This document shows positions 51,852 to 62,118 of a DNA stretch of 64,000 bases, one piece after another (the first letter of the stretch is position 1; every line of letters starts with the position of its first letter). A program made the position numbers and the translations under genes. The notes beneath the pieces were generated by a model. The model had not been told where the DNA came from, did no database searches, and was given only the letters and a program-made list of their open reading frames with translations. This stretch comes from Paracoccaceae bacterium (lineage in GTDB: Bacteria > Pseudomonadota > Alphaproteobacteria > Rhodobacterales > Rhodobacteraceae), in NCBI GenBank assembly GCA_024742405.1, contig JANSYP010000004.1, positions 62,001-126,000 of the forward strand, given 5' to 3'.

Positions 51852-54509
51852 CTAGCCCGATGCTTCGTCTGCCGCCAGAGCCTTCAGATCGTAGAGCAGT
51901 GCCAGAGCCTCACGCGGTGTGAGCGTGTCGGGATCGATGTCGGCCAATCGTTCCAGGGCAGGGCTCTCCGCCGGGGCATGTCGGACCGGGGAAGGGGCGG
52001 CCTGAACGGCGGCGAAAAGCGGCAGGTCGTCGATCACCGCCGTGCGGTCGCCACCCTCGCGCGCGCCCTTTTCCAGCGCGTCGAGCACGTCGCGCGCCCG
52101 TGCCACGACCGCCGGGGGCAGACCGGCGAGCCGTGCGACCTGCACACCGTAGGAGCGGTCCGCGGCGCCCTCGCGGACCTCATGCAGAAACACCACCTCG
52201 CCCTCCCATTCCCGCACGGCGACGGAGGCGTTGCGCACGCCGGTGAGCTTGTCGGCCAGCGCCGTCATCTCGTGGTAGTGGGTGGCGAAAAGTGCGCGGC
52301 AGCGGTTGACCTCGTGCAGATGCTCCAGCGTTGCCCAGGCGATTGAAAGCCCGTCATAGGTGGCCGTGCCGCGCCCGATCTCGTCGAGGATCACCAGCGC
52401 GCGGTCGTCGGCCTGGTTCAGGATCGCCGCTGTTTCGACCATCTCAACCATGAAGGTCGACCGCCCCCGCGCCAGGTCGTCCGCGGCGCCAACCCGGCTG
52501 AAGAGCTGGCTGACGAGCCCCAACCGCGCGGATTGCGCCGGGACGAACGCGCCGGCTTGGGCCAGCAGCGCGATCAGCGCGTTCTGGCGGAGCCAGGTGG
52601 ATTTGCCGGCCATGTTCGGCCCCGTGAGCAGGCAGAGTGCGGCGCCGTCGCCCTCGGGCGTGAGCGTGCAGTCATTGGCGACGAACTGCCCGCCGGTTTT
52701 GGCTAGCGCGGCCTCGACCACCGGGTGGCGGCCGCGCTCCACGTCGAAGGCGCGGCTCTCGTCGACCTGCGGGCGGCACCAGTCGGCGTCGACCGCGAGA
52801 TCGGCGAGCGAGGCCGTCAGATCGATCTCGGCCAGCGCTTCGGCCGCGGTGCCGATGGGGCCGGCGGCCTCCAGAACGGCGCCGCGCAAGCGTTCGAAGA
52901 TCGCCTTTTCCAGCTCCAGCGCACGGCCGCCGGCACTCATGATCCTCCGTTCCAGATCCGACAGCTCCACGGTCGTGAACCGCACCGCGTTGGCCGTCGT
53001 CTGGCGGTGGATGAAGGTTTCGGAAAGCGGTGCCGACAGCATCCGCTCTGCGTGGGTGGCCGGTGTCTCGATGAAATAGCCCAGCACGTTGTTGTGCTTG
53101 ACCTTCAGCGCGTTGATGCCGGTTTCTTCGCCATAGCGGCCCTGCAACGCGGCGATGACACCGCGGCCCTCGTCGCGCAGGGTGCGGGCTTCGTCCAGCT
53201 CGGCGTCATGCCCCGTGGTCACGAACCCGCCATCGCGGGTCAGGTGGGGTGGCTCCGCGACGAGGGCTGCATCGAGCAGCTCCACAATGGCGTCATGGCC
53301 GGTCAGGGCGGCGGCGGCTTTGGCCAGGCGGGCAGGGGTGTCCGTGTCCAGCCGGGCGGCGATCTCTCCGCCGGCATCCAGCCCGTCGCGCAGCGCCGCC
53401 AGATCCCGTGGCCCGCCGCGGTCGAGCGCCAGACGCGCCAGCGCGCGATCCAGATCGGGGACCCGGCGCAGCGCATCCCGGAGCTCGCGACGCAGGTCGG
53501 GGTGCTCCGTCAGGTGCGCGACCGCATCATGGCGGGCGCGGACTTCGCCCGGATCGCAGGAGGGGCTCGCCAGACGCCGGTCGAGCAGCCGCGCCCCAGC
53601 GGCGGTGGCTGTCCGGTCGATGGCGGTGATCAGCGTGCCGTCGCGCCCGCCGGAGAGGCTCTCGCTGATCTCCAGATTGCGCCGGGTGGCGGCGTCGATG
53701 CGCATGGTCGTGCCCGTGGTCTCGCGCACCGGCGGACGCAGCAGCGGCAGCTTGCCCTTCTGGGTGATCTCCAGATAGTCGACGAGCGCGCCCATGGCCG
53801 AAAGCTCCGGCCGCGTGAAATTGCCGAACCCGTCGAGCGTGCCGACGCCGAGCGCCCTTGCCACGCGCCCAGCCCCCGCACTGCTGTCGAAACTCGCGGC
53901 GCCGAGCGTCGTCAGGGCCGCTGACGCATCTTCGGCCAGAATGCGCACGGCATCCTCTGTCTCGTCGCGGACCAAGAGCTCGCGCGGGGCGATCCGGGCC
54001 AGATGCGGCGGCAGTCCGACCGCCGGGCAGGGTGCGACGCGGAAGGCGCCCGTGGAGATGTCGACCCAGGCCAGCCCGCCTTCGCCGCGGATCTCCGACC
54101 AGGCGGCGAGGTAATTGTGCCGTCGCGCCTCCAGCAAGCTGTCCTCGGTCAGCGTGCCCGGGGTGACCAGTCGCGTCACACCGCGCCGGACGACCGACTT
54201 GGAGCCGCGCTTCTTGGCTTCGGCAGGATCTTCGAGTTGTTCGCAGATCGCGACCCGAAACCCTTTGCGGGTCAGGTCGTGCAGATAGTTTTCGGCCGCA
54301 TGCACCGGCACGCCGCACATCGGGATATCGCTGCCCTGGTGCTTGCCCCGCTTGGTCAGCGCGATCCCGAGCGCGTCAGCGGCCGCGACCGCATCGTCGA
54401 AAAACATCTCGTAGAAATCGCCCATCCGGTAGAACAGCAGATCCCCCGGATGCTCGGCCTTGATTTCGAGAAACTGCGCCATCATCGGCGTTACTGTCGT
54501 GGCGCTCAC
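51852..54509 (-). CDS. mutS: DNA mismatch repair protein MutS
   Basis: Recognises mismatches and recruits MutL. The 885-residue product from GTG 54509 (GGGGGA 8 nt before) has the mismatch-reading Phe-x-Glu motif FYE at 32-34 in MGDFYEMF, connector, clamp and ATPase domains. Walker A is [13 protein letters not shown], Walker [17 protein letters not shown], followed by LFATHYHE. The C-terminal tail is short. The gene is upstream of an HD hydrolase. Confidence 0.97.
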   Translation of the reverse strand: MSATTVTPMMAQFLEIKAEHPGDLLFYRMGDFYEMFFDDAVAAADALGIALTKRGKHQGSDIPMCGVPVHAAENYLHDLTRKGFRVAICEQLEDPAEAKKRGSKSVVRRGVTRLVTPGTLTEDSLLEARRHNYLAAWSEIRGEGGLAWVDISTGAFRVAPCPAVGLPPHLARIAPRELLVRDETEDAVRILAEDASAALTTLGAASFDSSAGAGRVARALGVGTLDGFGNFTRPELSAMGALVDYLEITQKGKLPLLRPPVRETTGTTMRIDAATRRNLEISESLSGGRDGTLITAIDRTATAAGARLLDRRLASPSCDPGEVRARHDAVAHLTEHPDLRRELRDALRRVPDLDRALARLALDRGGPRDLAALRDGLDAGGEIAARLDTDTPARLAKAAAALTGHDAIVELLDAALVAEPPHLTRDGGFVTTGHDAELDEARTLRDEGRGVIAALQGRYGEETGINALKVKHNNVLGYFIETPATHAERMLSAPLSETFIHRQTTANAVRFTTVELSDLERRIMSAGGRALELEKAIFERLRGAVLEAAGPIGTAAEALAEIDLTASLADLAVDADWCRPQVDESRAFDVERGRHPVVEAALAKTGGQFVANDCTLTPEGDGAALCLLTGPNMAGKSTWLRQNALIALLAQAGAFVPAQSARLGLVSQLFSRVGAADDLARGRSTFMVEMVETAAILNQADDRALVILDEIGRGTATYDGLSIAWATLEHLHEVNRCRALFATHYHEMTALADKLTGVRNASVAVREWEGEVVFLHEVREGAADRSYGVQVARLAGLPPAVVARARDVLDALEKGAREGGDRTAVIDDLPLFAAVQAAPSPVRHAPAESPALERLADIDPDTLTPREALALLYDLKALAADEASG

Positions 54510-54596
54510 CCAGCGGTCCCCCTGTCGCGACGGGCACCCTAGTTAGCCCAACGGGTCGGGTGAAGCCTCAATCGTGCTCGGGGGACGCAAAGGTAT

Positions 54597-55034
54597 TCAG
54601 AGGCGCTTGGTCATCCTGACGCGAACACCGTCGCGCCCGGTTTCGACCCATCCGAGCCGTGCATAGAACGCCTGGACGTCGGCCATCGCCGCATGGGTGA
54701 CCAAACCGAGCGTTGCATGGCCTCGGTCCCGCGCGACCCTTTCGACGCGGGCGATGAGCGCCCTGCCGATGCCCCTGCCGCCAGAGTTGGGATCCACCGC
54801 GAGGTTCGCCAGCTTCGCGCCCCTGGTGTCGAGGACAAGGACCACCCCACCCACGATTTCGCGACCGTCTTCGGCGACCCACACGTGGTTGTTCCGAATA
54901 TCATCGCCGAGCCCTGCAGTGACGTCGGGCATGCCGGACAACCGATCGCGACAGGAGGCGTAGGCACGGCCGATCACGCGCCGGAGCGGGTCTGCATCCG
55001 TGGCAGTGGCGGGGCGGATCGCGATCTCTGCCAT
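54597..55034 (-). CDS. GNAT family N-acetyltransferase
   Basis: This 145-residue protein has the acetyl-CoA site in LANLAVDPNSGGRGIGRALIARVE (pattern Q/RxxGxG/A as GGRGIGRA) and a C-terminal FYARLGWVETGRD-type motif. The N-terminus (IRPATATDADPLRRVIGRAY) is typical. The substrate cannot be told. It is 87 nt upstream of mutS on the same strand, probably independent. Confidence 0.88.
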   Translation of the reverse strand: MAEIAIRPATATDADPLRRVIGRAYASCRDRLSGMPDVTAGLGDDIRNNHVWVAEDGREIVGGVVLVLDTRGAKLANLAVDPNSGGRGIGRALIARVERVARDRGHATLGLVTHAAMADVQAFYARLGWVETGRDGVRVRMTKRL

Positions 55035-55160
55035 GGCTCCGTTCTAACAGCTGGGCTCCGCACGGCAAAGGCCACGAGCGGTGTCGGACATAAGAGCCGG
55101 TTGAGCGTCCCGATGCGTTTGGATAAGCGGGCGTACGCGATTTGAGGGGAAGCCTGCGCA

Positions 55161-57416
55161 ATGTCGAATACCAAATACACCGCCGAAGAGGCGCTGGCGT
55201 TTCACCTCGAGCCCACCCCGGGCAAGCTGGAGGTCGTGGCAACCGTCCCCATGGCCACGCAAAAGGATCTCACGCTGGCCTATTCGCCCGGCGTCGCGAT
55301 CCCCTGCGAGGCCATTGCCGAGGACCCGCAGACGGCGTTCGACTATACCGCGCGCGGCAACATGGTTGCCGTGATTTCCAACGGAACGGCGGTTCTGGGA
55401 CTGGGCAACCTTGGCGCGTTGGCGTCCAAGCCGGTGATGGAGGGCAAGTCGATCCTCTTCAAACGCTTCGCTGACGTGAACAGCATCGATATCGAGCTCA
55501 ACACCGAGGATATCGACGCGTTCTGCAAGGCCGTGAAGCTGATGGAGCCGACCTTCGGCGGTGTGAACCTCGAAGACATCCGCGCGCCGGACTGTTTCAT
55601 CATCGAGCAGCGGCTGAAGGAAGAGATGAACATCCCGGTCTTCCATGACGACCAGCACGGGACGGCGGTGATCACGGCGGCCGGGCTGATCAACGCGCTG
55701 CACCTCTCGGACAAGAAGATCGAGGACGTGAAGATCGTGCTGAACGGCGCGGGTGCGGCGGGCATCGCCTGCATCGAACTGCTCAAACGCATGGGTGCGC
55801 GGCACGAGAACTGCATCATCGTCGATACCAAGGGCGTGATCTATCAGGGCCGCACCGAGGGGATGAACCAGTGGAAATCGGGTCACGCTGTAAAGACCGC
55901 CGCCCGGTCGCTGGAAGATGCGATGAAGGATGCGGACGTCTTTATCGGCGTCAGCGTCAAGGGCGCCGTGACGCGCGAGATGGTGGCGTCGATGGCCGAC
56001 AATCCGGTGATCTTCGCCATGGCGAACCCGGATCCTGAAATCACGCCGGAAGAAGCCCATGAGGTGCGGCTCGACGCGATCGTCGCGACGGGCCGGTCGG
56101 ACTACCCCAACCAGGTCAACAATGTTCTGGGCTTTCCTTATCTCTTTCGCGGCGCGCTCGACATCAATGCACGCGCGATCAATGACGAGATGAAGATCGC
56201 CTGCGCCCACGCCCTGGCAGAGCTCGCGCGGCTTGATGTACCCGACGAGGTCGCCATGGCCTATGGGCGCAAGCTGAGCTTCGGTCGCGACTATATCATT
56301 CCCGCTCCCTTCGATCCGCGGTTGATCTGGAAAGTGCCGCCGATGGTGGCGCAGGCCGGGATGGACACCGGCGCCGCGCGTCGCCCCATCATCGACATGG
56401 ATGCTTATGAGCTGTCGCTGAAGGCGCGGATGGATCCGACGGCCTCGGTCATTGAGGGGCTCTACGCCCGTGCGCGGGCGGCGCAGGCACAGATGATTTT
56501 TGCCGAGGGCGATGATCCCCGCGTGTTGCGCGCAGCGGTTGCCTATCAGCGCGGCGGGTTCGGGCGGGCGCTGGTGGTCGGGCGCGAAGCGGATGTGAAG
56601 GAAAAGCTGGAGGCCGCGGGTCTGGGCGATGCGTCGCGGGAGATCCGGGTGATGAATGCCGCCAATACCCAGCATCTGGAGACCTACAAGGCGTATCTCT
56701 ACGAGCGACTCCAGCGGAGAGGGTTCGACAATCACGACATTCACAGGCTTGCGGCGCGCGACCGACATGTGTTCAGCGCGCTGATGCTGGCCCATGGCCA
56801 TGGCGACGGGCTGGTGACCGGGGCGACGCGCAAATCCGCCCATGTGCTCGACATGGTGGGCCGGGTGTTTGACGTTGATGCAGCCAACGGTTCTGTCGGT
56901 GTCACGGCTCTGCTTCACAAGGGGCGGATCGTGATGATCGCCGACACGCTGGTCCATGAGTGGCCGGACGAAGAAGACCTCGCCACAATCGCCGAAAAAG
57001 CCGCCGGCGTGGCTCGCAGTCTGGGGTTGGAGCCGCGGGTGGCCTTTGTGAGCTTTTCAACCTTCGGCTACCCGGTGTCTGAGCGCGCCGAAAAGATGCA
57101 CGAAGCGCCTCGGGTGCTCGACGCGCGCGGTGTCGACTTCGAGTATGAAGGCGAGATGACCGTCGACGTTGCGCTGAACCCGCATGCGCAGGAAGCCTAT
57201 CCGTTCCAGCGTCTGACCGGGCCGGCGAACATTCTGGTCGTTCCGGCACGCCATTCGGCGTCGATCTCGGTCAAGCTGATGCAGGAAATGGCCGGCGCCA
57301 CCGTCATCGGCCCGATCCTGACCGGCGTCGAAAAGCCGATCCAGATCTGTCAGAGCAATGCGACCGAGAACGACATTCTGAACATGGCGGTTCTGGCCGC
57401 GGCAAAGGTCGGCTAG
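55161..57416 (+). CDS. maeB: NADP-dependent malic enzyme (MaeB type, with phosphotransacetylase-like domain)
   Basis: Decarboxylates malate to pyruvate with NADP, supplying NADPH and pyruvate. The 751-residue product is the long form. The malic enzyme part (about 1-430) has YSPGVAIPC, VISNGTAVLGLGNLG, HDDQHGTAV and the dinucleotide site VLNGAGAAGIACIELL. The PTA-like domain (about 440-751) starts ARAAQAQMIFAEGDDPRVLRAA; in this family it is regulatory, with acetyl-CoA sensitivity reported for some members. GAGGGGAAG lies 8 nt before ATG 55161. Confidence 0.94.
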   Translation: MSNTKYTAEEALAFHLEPTPGKLEVVATVPMATQKDLTLAYSPGVAIPCEAIAEDPQTAFDYTARGNMVAVISNGTAVLGLGNLGALASKPVMEGKSILFKRFADVNSIDIELNTEDIDAFCKAVKLMEPTFGGVNLEDIRAPDCFIIEQRLKEEMNIPVFHDDQHGTAVITAAGLINALHLSDKKIEDVKIVLNGAGAAGIACIELLKRMGARHENCIIVDTKGVIYQGRTEGMNQWKSGHAVKTAARSLEDAMKDADVFIGVSVKGAVTREMVASMADNPVIFAMANPDPEITPEEAHEVRLDAIVATGRSDYPNQVNNVLGFPYLFRGALDINARAINDEMKIACAHALAELARLDVPDEVAMAYGRKLSFGRDYIIPAPFDPRLIWKVPPMVAQAGMDTGAARRPIIDMDAYELSLKARMDPTASVIEGLYARARAAQAQMIFAEGDDPRVLRAAVAYQRGGFGRALVVGREADVKEKLEAAGLGDASREIRVMNAANTQHLETYKAYLYERLQRRGFDNHDIHRLAARDRHVFSALMLAHGHGDGLVTGATRKSAHVLDMVGRVFDVDAANGSVGVTALLHKGRIVMIADTLVHEWPDEEDLATIAEKAAGVARSLGLEPRVAFVSFSTFGYPVSERAEKMHEAPRVLDARGVDFEYEGEMTVDVALNPHAQEAYPFQRLTGPANILVVPARHSASISVKLMQEMAGATVIGPILTGVEKPIQICQSNATENDILNMAVLAAAKVG

Positions 57417-57440
57417 TCGGCCTTGTTAGCGGGCCGCTAG
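57413..57440. terminator. Imperfect hairpin after maeB
   Basis: CTAG-T-CGGCC (57413-57422) pairs with GGCCG-CTAG (57432-57440) with one bulged base. It overlaps the maeB stop and the stop of the opposite-strand SnoaL remnant. Confidence 0.4.
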
Positions 57441-57715
57441 AACAGCCCGTTGTCGTTCGAAATTGTCCCGGGGAAGACCCACAGCACGTCCCAATGCTCG
57501 ACGACCTTGCCCTCGGCGATGGCGCGTTTGAGATGCATGACCTTGCCGGAATACGCGACTGCCATCCGTTGGAAACAATCGATGAATGCCTCCCTGCCGT
57601 CGCCGACACTGGGATGGTGCTGGGTGCACGCGTCTCCGACGAACGCCGCGACAGCCGCCCACAGCGGACGCTGGTTGAGCGTCATGTCGTAGAAGACCTG
57701 AGCGAGGTCTTGAAA
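57437..57715 (-). pseudogene. Decayed SnoaL-like (NTF2 fold) gene
   Basis: An open frame whose only in-frame ATG (57685) gives 82 residues, far short of the about 125-residue SnoaL-like family. Homology-like sequence starts before that ATG (FQDLAQVFYDMTLNQR) with no start codon in the open frame upstream. The family pattern runs through FVGDACTQHHPSVGDGREAF and HLKRAIAEG, then jumps directly to KVVEHWDVLWVFP and the NDNGLF end. About 28-30 residues that normally form the central strands are missing. I read this as a gene with lost start and an in-frame internal deletion; translation of a short form cannot be excluded. Confidence 0.6.
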
Positions 57716-57874
57716 TCCCCGGTGATCTTGTCGGGCGAGAATTTCGACGCCGTTGCGGCGGCACGGGAGCGATCGCAGATCTGAGTCCTCTCACTCGGCG
57801 CGGCCAAGCCACATCGCTTTGGGCTGGACCGCTCTGCCGCGCGCACCTAGCGTCGGGCGTGAGTGAGGATCTCT

Positions 57875-58747
57875 ATGACTGTTTATAATCTCGGCTCGAT
57901 CAATATCGACTATGTGCTGCGCGTGCCCCATCTCCCCGCGCCGGGCGAAACGATTGCGGCAACGGACAGCCATGCCGGGCTCGGTGGCAAGGGGGCCAAT
58001 CATTCGGTCGCGGCCGCGCGGGCCGGGGCGTGCGTCCGGCATCTTGGAGCGGTCGGCGAGGATGGCGCGCCGTGGCTGCACGCGCTGGAGAGCGCCGGTG
58101 TGGATGTCACCCATCTCGCGCGGCTGCCCGGGCCGACCGGCCGGGCCGACATACGTGTGGATGCGGCCGGTGAGAACTCCATCGTGCTGCTGGGCGGAGC
58201 GAACCTCGCGGTGCCTGAGGATGCCGTGACCTCAGTGCTTGCGCAGGCCGCGCCCGACGACCTGCTGCTGCTGCAGAACGAGACCAACGGACAGGTGACG
58301 GCGGCACGGGCCGCTCGGGATCGGGGGCTGCGCGTGGTCTATTCTGCGGCCCCGTTTGACGCCGGCGTGGCGGCGCAGGTGATGCCGTTTGCGTCGCTTC
58401 TGATCGTAAATGCGGTGGAGGCTGCGCAGCTCGCGGCGGCGCTGGGTCGCGCGGTCGGGCCCGAGGACGTGCCGGTGCTGGTCGTCACCAAGGGGGCCGA
58501 CGGGGCCGTCTGGCAGGACTTGCACGCCGGATCGGAGATCGGTGTTTCGCCGCCCGACGTCACTCCGGTGGATACGACCGGTGCGGGCGACACGTTTGCG
58601 GGATATCTCGCGGCGGGCCTCGATGCCGGGATGGCGCCGGAGGCCGCGATGCGCCGGGCGGTTGCCGCCGCGGCGCTGTCGGTCACGCGTCCGGGCGCCG
58701 CCGAAGCGATCCCGGACGCAGCCGAAGTCGCAACGCTGTTAGGTTAG
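57875..58747 (+). CDS. PfkB family sugar kinase (ribokinase-like)
   Basis: This 290-residue kinase starts at ATG 57875, 5-6 nt after GAGGAT. The N-terminal [21 protein letters not shown] and the substrate loop [17 protein letters not shown] (36-51) match the first PfkB signature; [17 protein letters not shown] near residue 232 is the second, with the catalytic Asp. The pattern is closest to ribokinase, but the sugar is unknown. The stop overlaps the convergent msrA by 4 nt. Confidence 0.88.
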   Translation: MTVYNLGSINIDYVLRVPHLPAPGETIAATDSHAGLGGKGANHSVAAARAGACVRHLGAVGEDGAPWLHALESAGVDVTHLARLPGPTGRADIRVDAAGENSIVLLGGANLAVPEDAVTSVLAQAAPDDLLLLQNETNGQVTAARAARDRGLRVVYSAAPFDAGVAAQVMPFASLLIVNAVEAAQLAAALGRAVGPEDVPVLVVTKGADGAVWQDLHAGSEIGVSPPDVTPVDTTGAGDTFAGYLAAGLDAGMAPEAAMRRAVAAAALSVTRPGAAEAIPDAAEVATLLG

Positions 58748-59406
58748 CTGCCGGCGAAGGGTGCCGCGTCGCCCCAGACTGCGCGGACCCGTTCGTCGCG
58801 CCCGCAGGCTTCCCGATACTTCTTGTAGGCGACGGCTTTGCTGCGCGGGCCGAAACGGGTCAGGATGATGCTGTCCTGCTTGTAGTAGTCCTGGTGATAG
58901 GCCTCAGCGGGATAGAACGGGGCCGCCGGGTCCACCGGGACGGCAATGCTTTGTCCAAGTGCTGTCTCGGCCCGGTCGAGGGCCGCGCGTGCGGCGTCGG
59001 CCTGCGCCGGGGTCGCGTAGATCGCGGGAGAATAGGAGAACCCCCGGTCACAGAACTGTCCGCCATCGTCCAGCGGATCGATGGAGCGCAGGAACATGTC
59101 GAGCAGCTGATTGTAGGAGATTACATCGGCATCAAAGGTAATCTCGACGGCTTCGCGGTGGCCGGTGCCGCCGCGGACGACCTGTTTGTAGGTCGGGTCG
59201 GCTACATCGCCCCCGGTGAAGCCGGAAACGACGTCCCTGACGCCGGGAACCCTCTCGAAATCGGATTCGACGCACCAGAAACACCCGCCTGCCACCACTG
59301 CAGTCTGTATATCTGCCGCATGGGCGGGTTTGTGCTGCGCTGCGAGACCGACCAGAATGGCGGCCGCGAGCAGGCCGGGTTTGAGGGCATTCAAGTTACG
59401 GAACAT
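58744..59406 (-). CDS. msrA: Exported peptide methionine-S-sulfoxide reductase MsrA
   Basis: Repairs methionine-S-sulfoxide in proteins. The 220-residue product has a signal peptide (about 1-30, hydrophobic [14 protein letters not shown], cleavage near AHA-AD), so it acts in the periplasm. The active site is [11 protein letters not shown] with Cys42; [15 protein letters not shown], and EAYHQDYY follow. Cysteines at QFCDRG and REACGRD may resolve the disulfide. Export needs a periplasmic electron donor that is not in this window. Confidence 0.93.
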   Translation of the reverse strand: MFRNLNALKPGLLAAAILVGLAAQHKPAHAADIQTAVVAGGCFWCVESDFERVPGVRDVVSGFTGGDVADPTYKQVVRGGTGHREAVEITFDADVISYNQLLDMFLRSIDPLDDGGQFCDRGFSYSPAIYATPAQADAARAALDRAETALGQSIAVPVDPAAPFYPAEAYHQDYYKQDSIILTRFGPRSKAVAYKKYREACGRDERVRAVWGDAAPFAGS

Positions 59407-59889
59407 GTGCGATCCTCCTGAAGCGCAGGATTGCCGATGGCGCTGGCGGCCGCAATCGGCTGAAACGGGATGTCACGCGCGCTTGACGGAGGGTGATCCG
59501 GACGGTCGCAGCCTGCGCTGCGGTTGTCATTTGCCCGGCCCCGGCCTTGCGGCCCGGCCCGGGCAGCCGCGCAGTTATCGCCTGCGGAGTTGAGACTGTG
59601 GGCTCACCCGATGGATCGGGGGATCGAAAACGCGTTCCGAGATGTCCGGAAACCCGAAAATTCGGTGGTTTTGGTGGGATTGAGGCACGGCGCGCAGATC
59701 TGGACGTGGCATCATGTCCCGAGCAGAAACACCTGTGCAGAATTGATTTGCGCTCTGCGCTGATTTACCCGGCGGTGATCCCGCCGCGGATTCCGATCCG
59801 CCGACCAGCGCGCGAGAGCCGCGCCGGTCCGCAGGCCACACAGCGGCGCGGCGGTACACATTCGCGAAGACTTCGGGAAGGAACAGACC
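59407..59889. other. 483-nt gap upstream of idh
   Basis: I see no convincing gene. Open frames here lack ribosome sites and family features. The gap must hold the msrA and idh promoters. A GC-rich inverted repeat sits at 59533-59564 (GCCCGG pairing with CCGGGC around an inner GGCC-TTGC-GGCC). A second hairpin, CGGCGG-TGATC-CCGCCG, lies at 59771-59787, about 100 nt before idh. Either could belong to a long 5' leader. Confidence 0.4.
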
Positions 59890-62115
59890 ATGGCAACCAC
59901 CGACACCCCAGACATTGTGTATACTATTGTCGACGAAGCGCCGGAGCTTGCCAGCGCATCCTTGCTGCCGATCATCCGGTCCTTTGTCAGTCCTGCGGGG
60001 ATCAGTGTGGCGACGCGCGATATCTCGGTCGCGGGCCGGATCCTGGCCACCTTTCCGGAACGCCTGACCGAATCGCAGCGGATCTCGGACGACCTGGCCG
60101 CGTTGGGCGAGCTGGTGAAGACGCCCGGTGCCAATGTCATCAAGCTGCCGAATATCTCGGCCTCCACGCCTCAGCTGACCGCGGCGATCGCCGAGTTGCA
60201 ATCCCAGGGATACGATGTTCCGGACTATCCCGAAGAGCCGGCCAGCGATGCAGAACGCGAAATCAAGGCGCGTTACGATACGATCAAGGGCTCGGCTGTG
60301 AACCCGGTTCTGCGAGAGGGCAATTCGGACCGCCGCGCGGCCAAGGCGGTAAAGCTGTTTGCCCAGAGCAACCCCCACTCGATGGGGTCCTGGAGCGCGG
60401 ACAGCAAGACCCACGTGGCCTCCATGACGGGCAGCGACTTCTATGCAAACGAGACGTCTGCGACGCTGAACGCGGCGCAGGCCGGGCCGGCCAAGATCAC
60501 CTTTACGGGCGTGGATGGCACCGAAACTGTGTTGAAGGATGGCGTCGATCTGGCCGAAGGCACCGTTGTTGATGCGACTTTCCTGTCGGCGGCGGCCCTG
60601 CGCGACTTCATCAAGGCGCAAGTGGCGGCAACCGAGGCGGGCGTGCTGTTTTCGGTGCATCTCAAGGCCACGATGATGAAGGTGTCCGATCCGATCATCT
60701 TCGGCCATTTCGTGGCAGTCTATCTGGAAGACGTCTTCGCCAAGCATGCCGAGGCGTTCGATGCGCTCGGTGTGAACCCGAACTCCGGCATCGGCGATCT
60801 GCTGGCCAAGGTCGACACGTTGCCAGCCGATCAGGCGGCGGCGATCCGGGCGGATGTCGACGCGGCGCTCGTGGCCAAGCCGCCGATGTACATGGTCAAC
60901 TCCGACAAGGGCATCTCCAACCTGCATGTGCCGTCGGACGTGATCATCGATGCCTCGATGCCGGCGGTGATCCGTGCGGGTGGCAAGGGCTGGGGTCCGG
61001 ACGGGGCCGAGGCCGATGTCAAATGCTGCATCCCGGACCGCTGCTATGCGCCCGTCTATGACGAGACCATCGCCTATTTCAAGGAAACCGGCGCGCTCGA
61101 TGTGACCACCGCGGGCGCAGTGCAGAATGTCGGACTGATGGCGCAAAAGGCCGAGGAATATGGCAGCCATCCGACAACCTTCGAGGCGCCCGGCGACGGC
61201 ACGATCCGCATGGTGCTGGCCAACGGCGACGTTTTGCACGAGCATACGGTCGGCGCGGGGGACATCTGGCGGTCCTCGACCGCGAAAAAGGCGCCGATCG
61301 AGGATTGGGTGAAACTCGCCATCGCGCGGCAGGCGGCGACAGGGGCGCAGGCGATCTTCTGGCTGGACGAGAACCGTGCCCATGACCGGGAACTGATCGC
61401 CTATGTCAAACCTATCCTCGAAGCCCAAGGCGTCGCCGACAAGTTTCGGATCATGGCTCCGCGCGAAGCCACCCGCCTGACGCTGGAGACGATCCGCAAG
61501 GGTGAAGACAGCATCGCGATCACCGGCAATGTGCTGCGGGACTATCTCACGGACCTTTTTCCGATCCTGGAGCTCGGCACCTCCGCCAAGATGTTGTCGG
61601 TGGTCAAGCTGATGAACGGCGGCGGGCTTTTCGAGACCGGCGCCGGCGGGTCCGCTCCGAAGCATGTGCAGCAGCTCGTGGAGGAAAACCACCTGCGCTG
61701 GGACAGCCTGGGCGAGTTCTGCGCGCTGGGTGAAAGCCTGAAGTTCCTCGCCGAGGTCAAGGACAACCCCAAGGCGGCCGTGCTCGGCAAGGCGGTCGAG
61801 GATGCGACAGTGCAGGTACTGGAACATGGCCGCTCGCCAGGCCGCAAGGTCGGCCAGCCGGACAACCGCGACAGCCATTACTGGTTCGCGCGTTACTGGG
61901 CCGAGGCACTGGCGGCACAGACCGATGACGCGGAGCTGGCCGAGCATTTCGCGCCCATTGCGAAACAGCTCGCCGCCAAGGAAGAGGTCATCGTGTCGGA
62001 GTTTGCAGCGGCCCAGGGGCCCGCGGCTGATCTGGGAGGCTACTACCACACCGATCCGGCCAAGACGGCAGCGGTGATGCGCCCGAGTGCTACGCTCAAC
62101 GCTGTTATCGGCTGA
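59890..62115 (+). CDS. Monomeric NADP-dependent isocitrate dehydrogenase
   Basis: Oxidises isocitrate to 2-oxoglutarate with NADP. The 741-residue size and the sequence from [22 protein letters not shown] through [19 protein letters not shown] to [16 protein letters not shown] are those of the monomeric (IDH-II, Azotobacter/Corynebacterium type) enzyme, unrelated in length to the 400-residue dimeric Icd. GGAAGGAA precedes ATG 59890. It converges with the UbiB-like gene, with 3 nt between the stops. Confidence 0.95.
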   Translation: MATTDTPDIVYTIVDEAPELASASLLPIIRSFVSPAGISVATRDISVAGRILATFPERLTESQRISDDLAALGELVKTPGANVIKLPNISASTPQLTAAIAELQSQGYDVPDYPEEPASDAEREIKARYDTIKGSAVNPVLREGNSDRRAAKAVKLFAQSNPHSMGSWSADSKTHVASMTGSDFYANETSATLNAAQAGPAKITFTGVDGTETVLKDGVDLAEGTVVDATFLSAAALRDFIKAQVAATEAGVLFSVHLKATMMKVSDPIIFGHFVAVYLEDVFAKHAEAFDALGVNPNSGIGDLLAKVDTLPADQAAAIRADVDAALVAKPPMYMVNSDKGISNLHVPSDVIIDASMPAVIRAGGKGWGPDGAEADVKCCIPDRCYAPVYDETIAYFKETGALDVTTAGAVQNVGLMAQKAEEYGSHPTTFEAPGDGTIRMVLANGDVLHEHTVGAGDIWRSSTAKKAPIEDWVKLAIARQAATGAQAIFWLDENRAHDRELIAYVKPILEAQGVADKFRIMAPREATRLTLETIRKGEDSIAITGNVLRDYLTDLFPILELGTSAKMLSVVKLMNGGGLFETGAGGSAPKHVQQLVEENHLRWDSLGEFCALGESLKFLAEVKDNPKAAVLGKAVEDATVQVLEHGRSPGRKVGQPDNRDSHYWFARYWAEALAAQTDDAELAEHFAPIAKQLAAKEEVIVSEFAAAQGPAADLGGYYHTDPAKTAAVMRPSATLNAVIG

Positions 62116-62118
62116 CGT

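Noticed and set aside
55044-56957. 637-codon minus-strand frame opposite maeB
   Set aside because: Perfectly explained as an antisense shadow of a strongly GC3-biased malic enzyme gene; histidine/arginine-rich with no ribosome site.
59575-62049. 824-codon minus-strand frame opposite idh
   Set aside because: Antisense shadow of the IDH gene; the product is basic and repetitive and matches no family I know.
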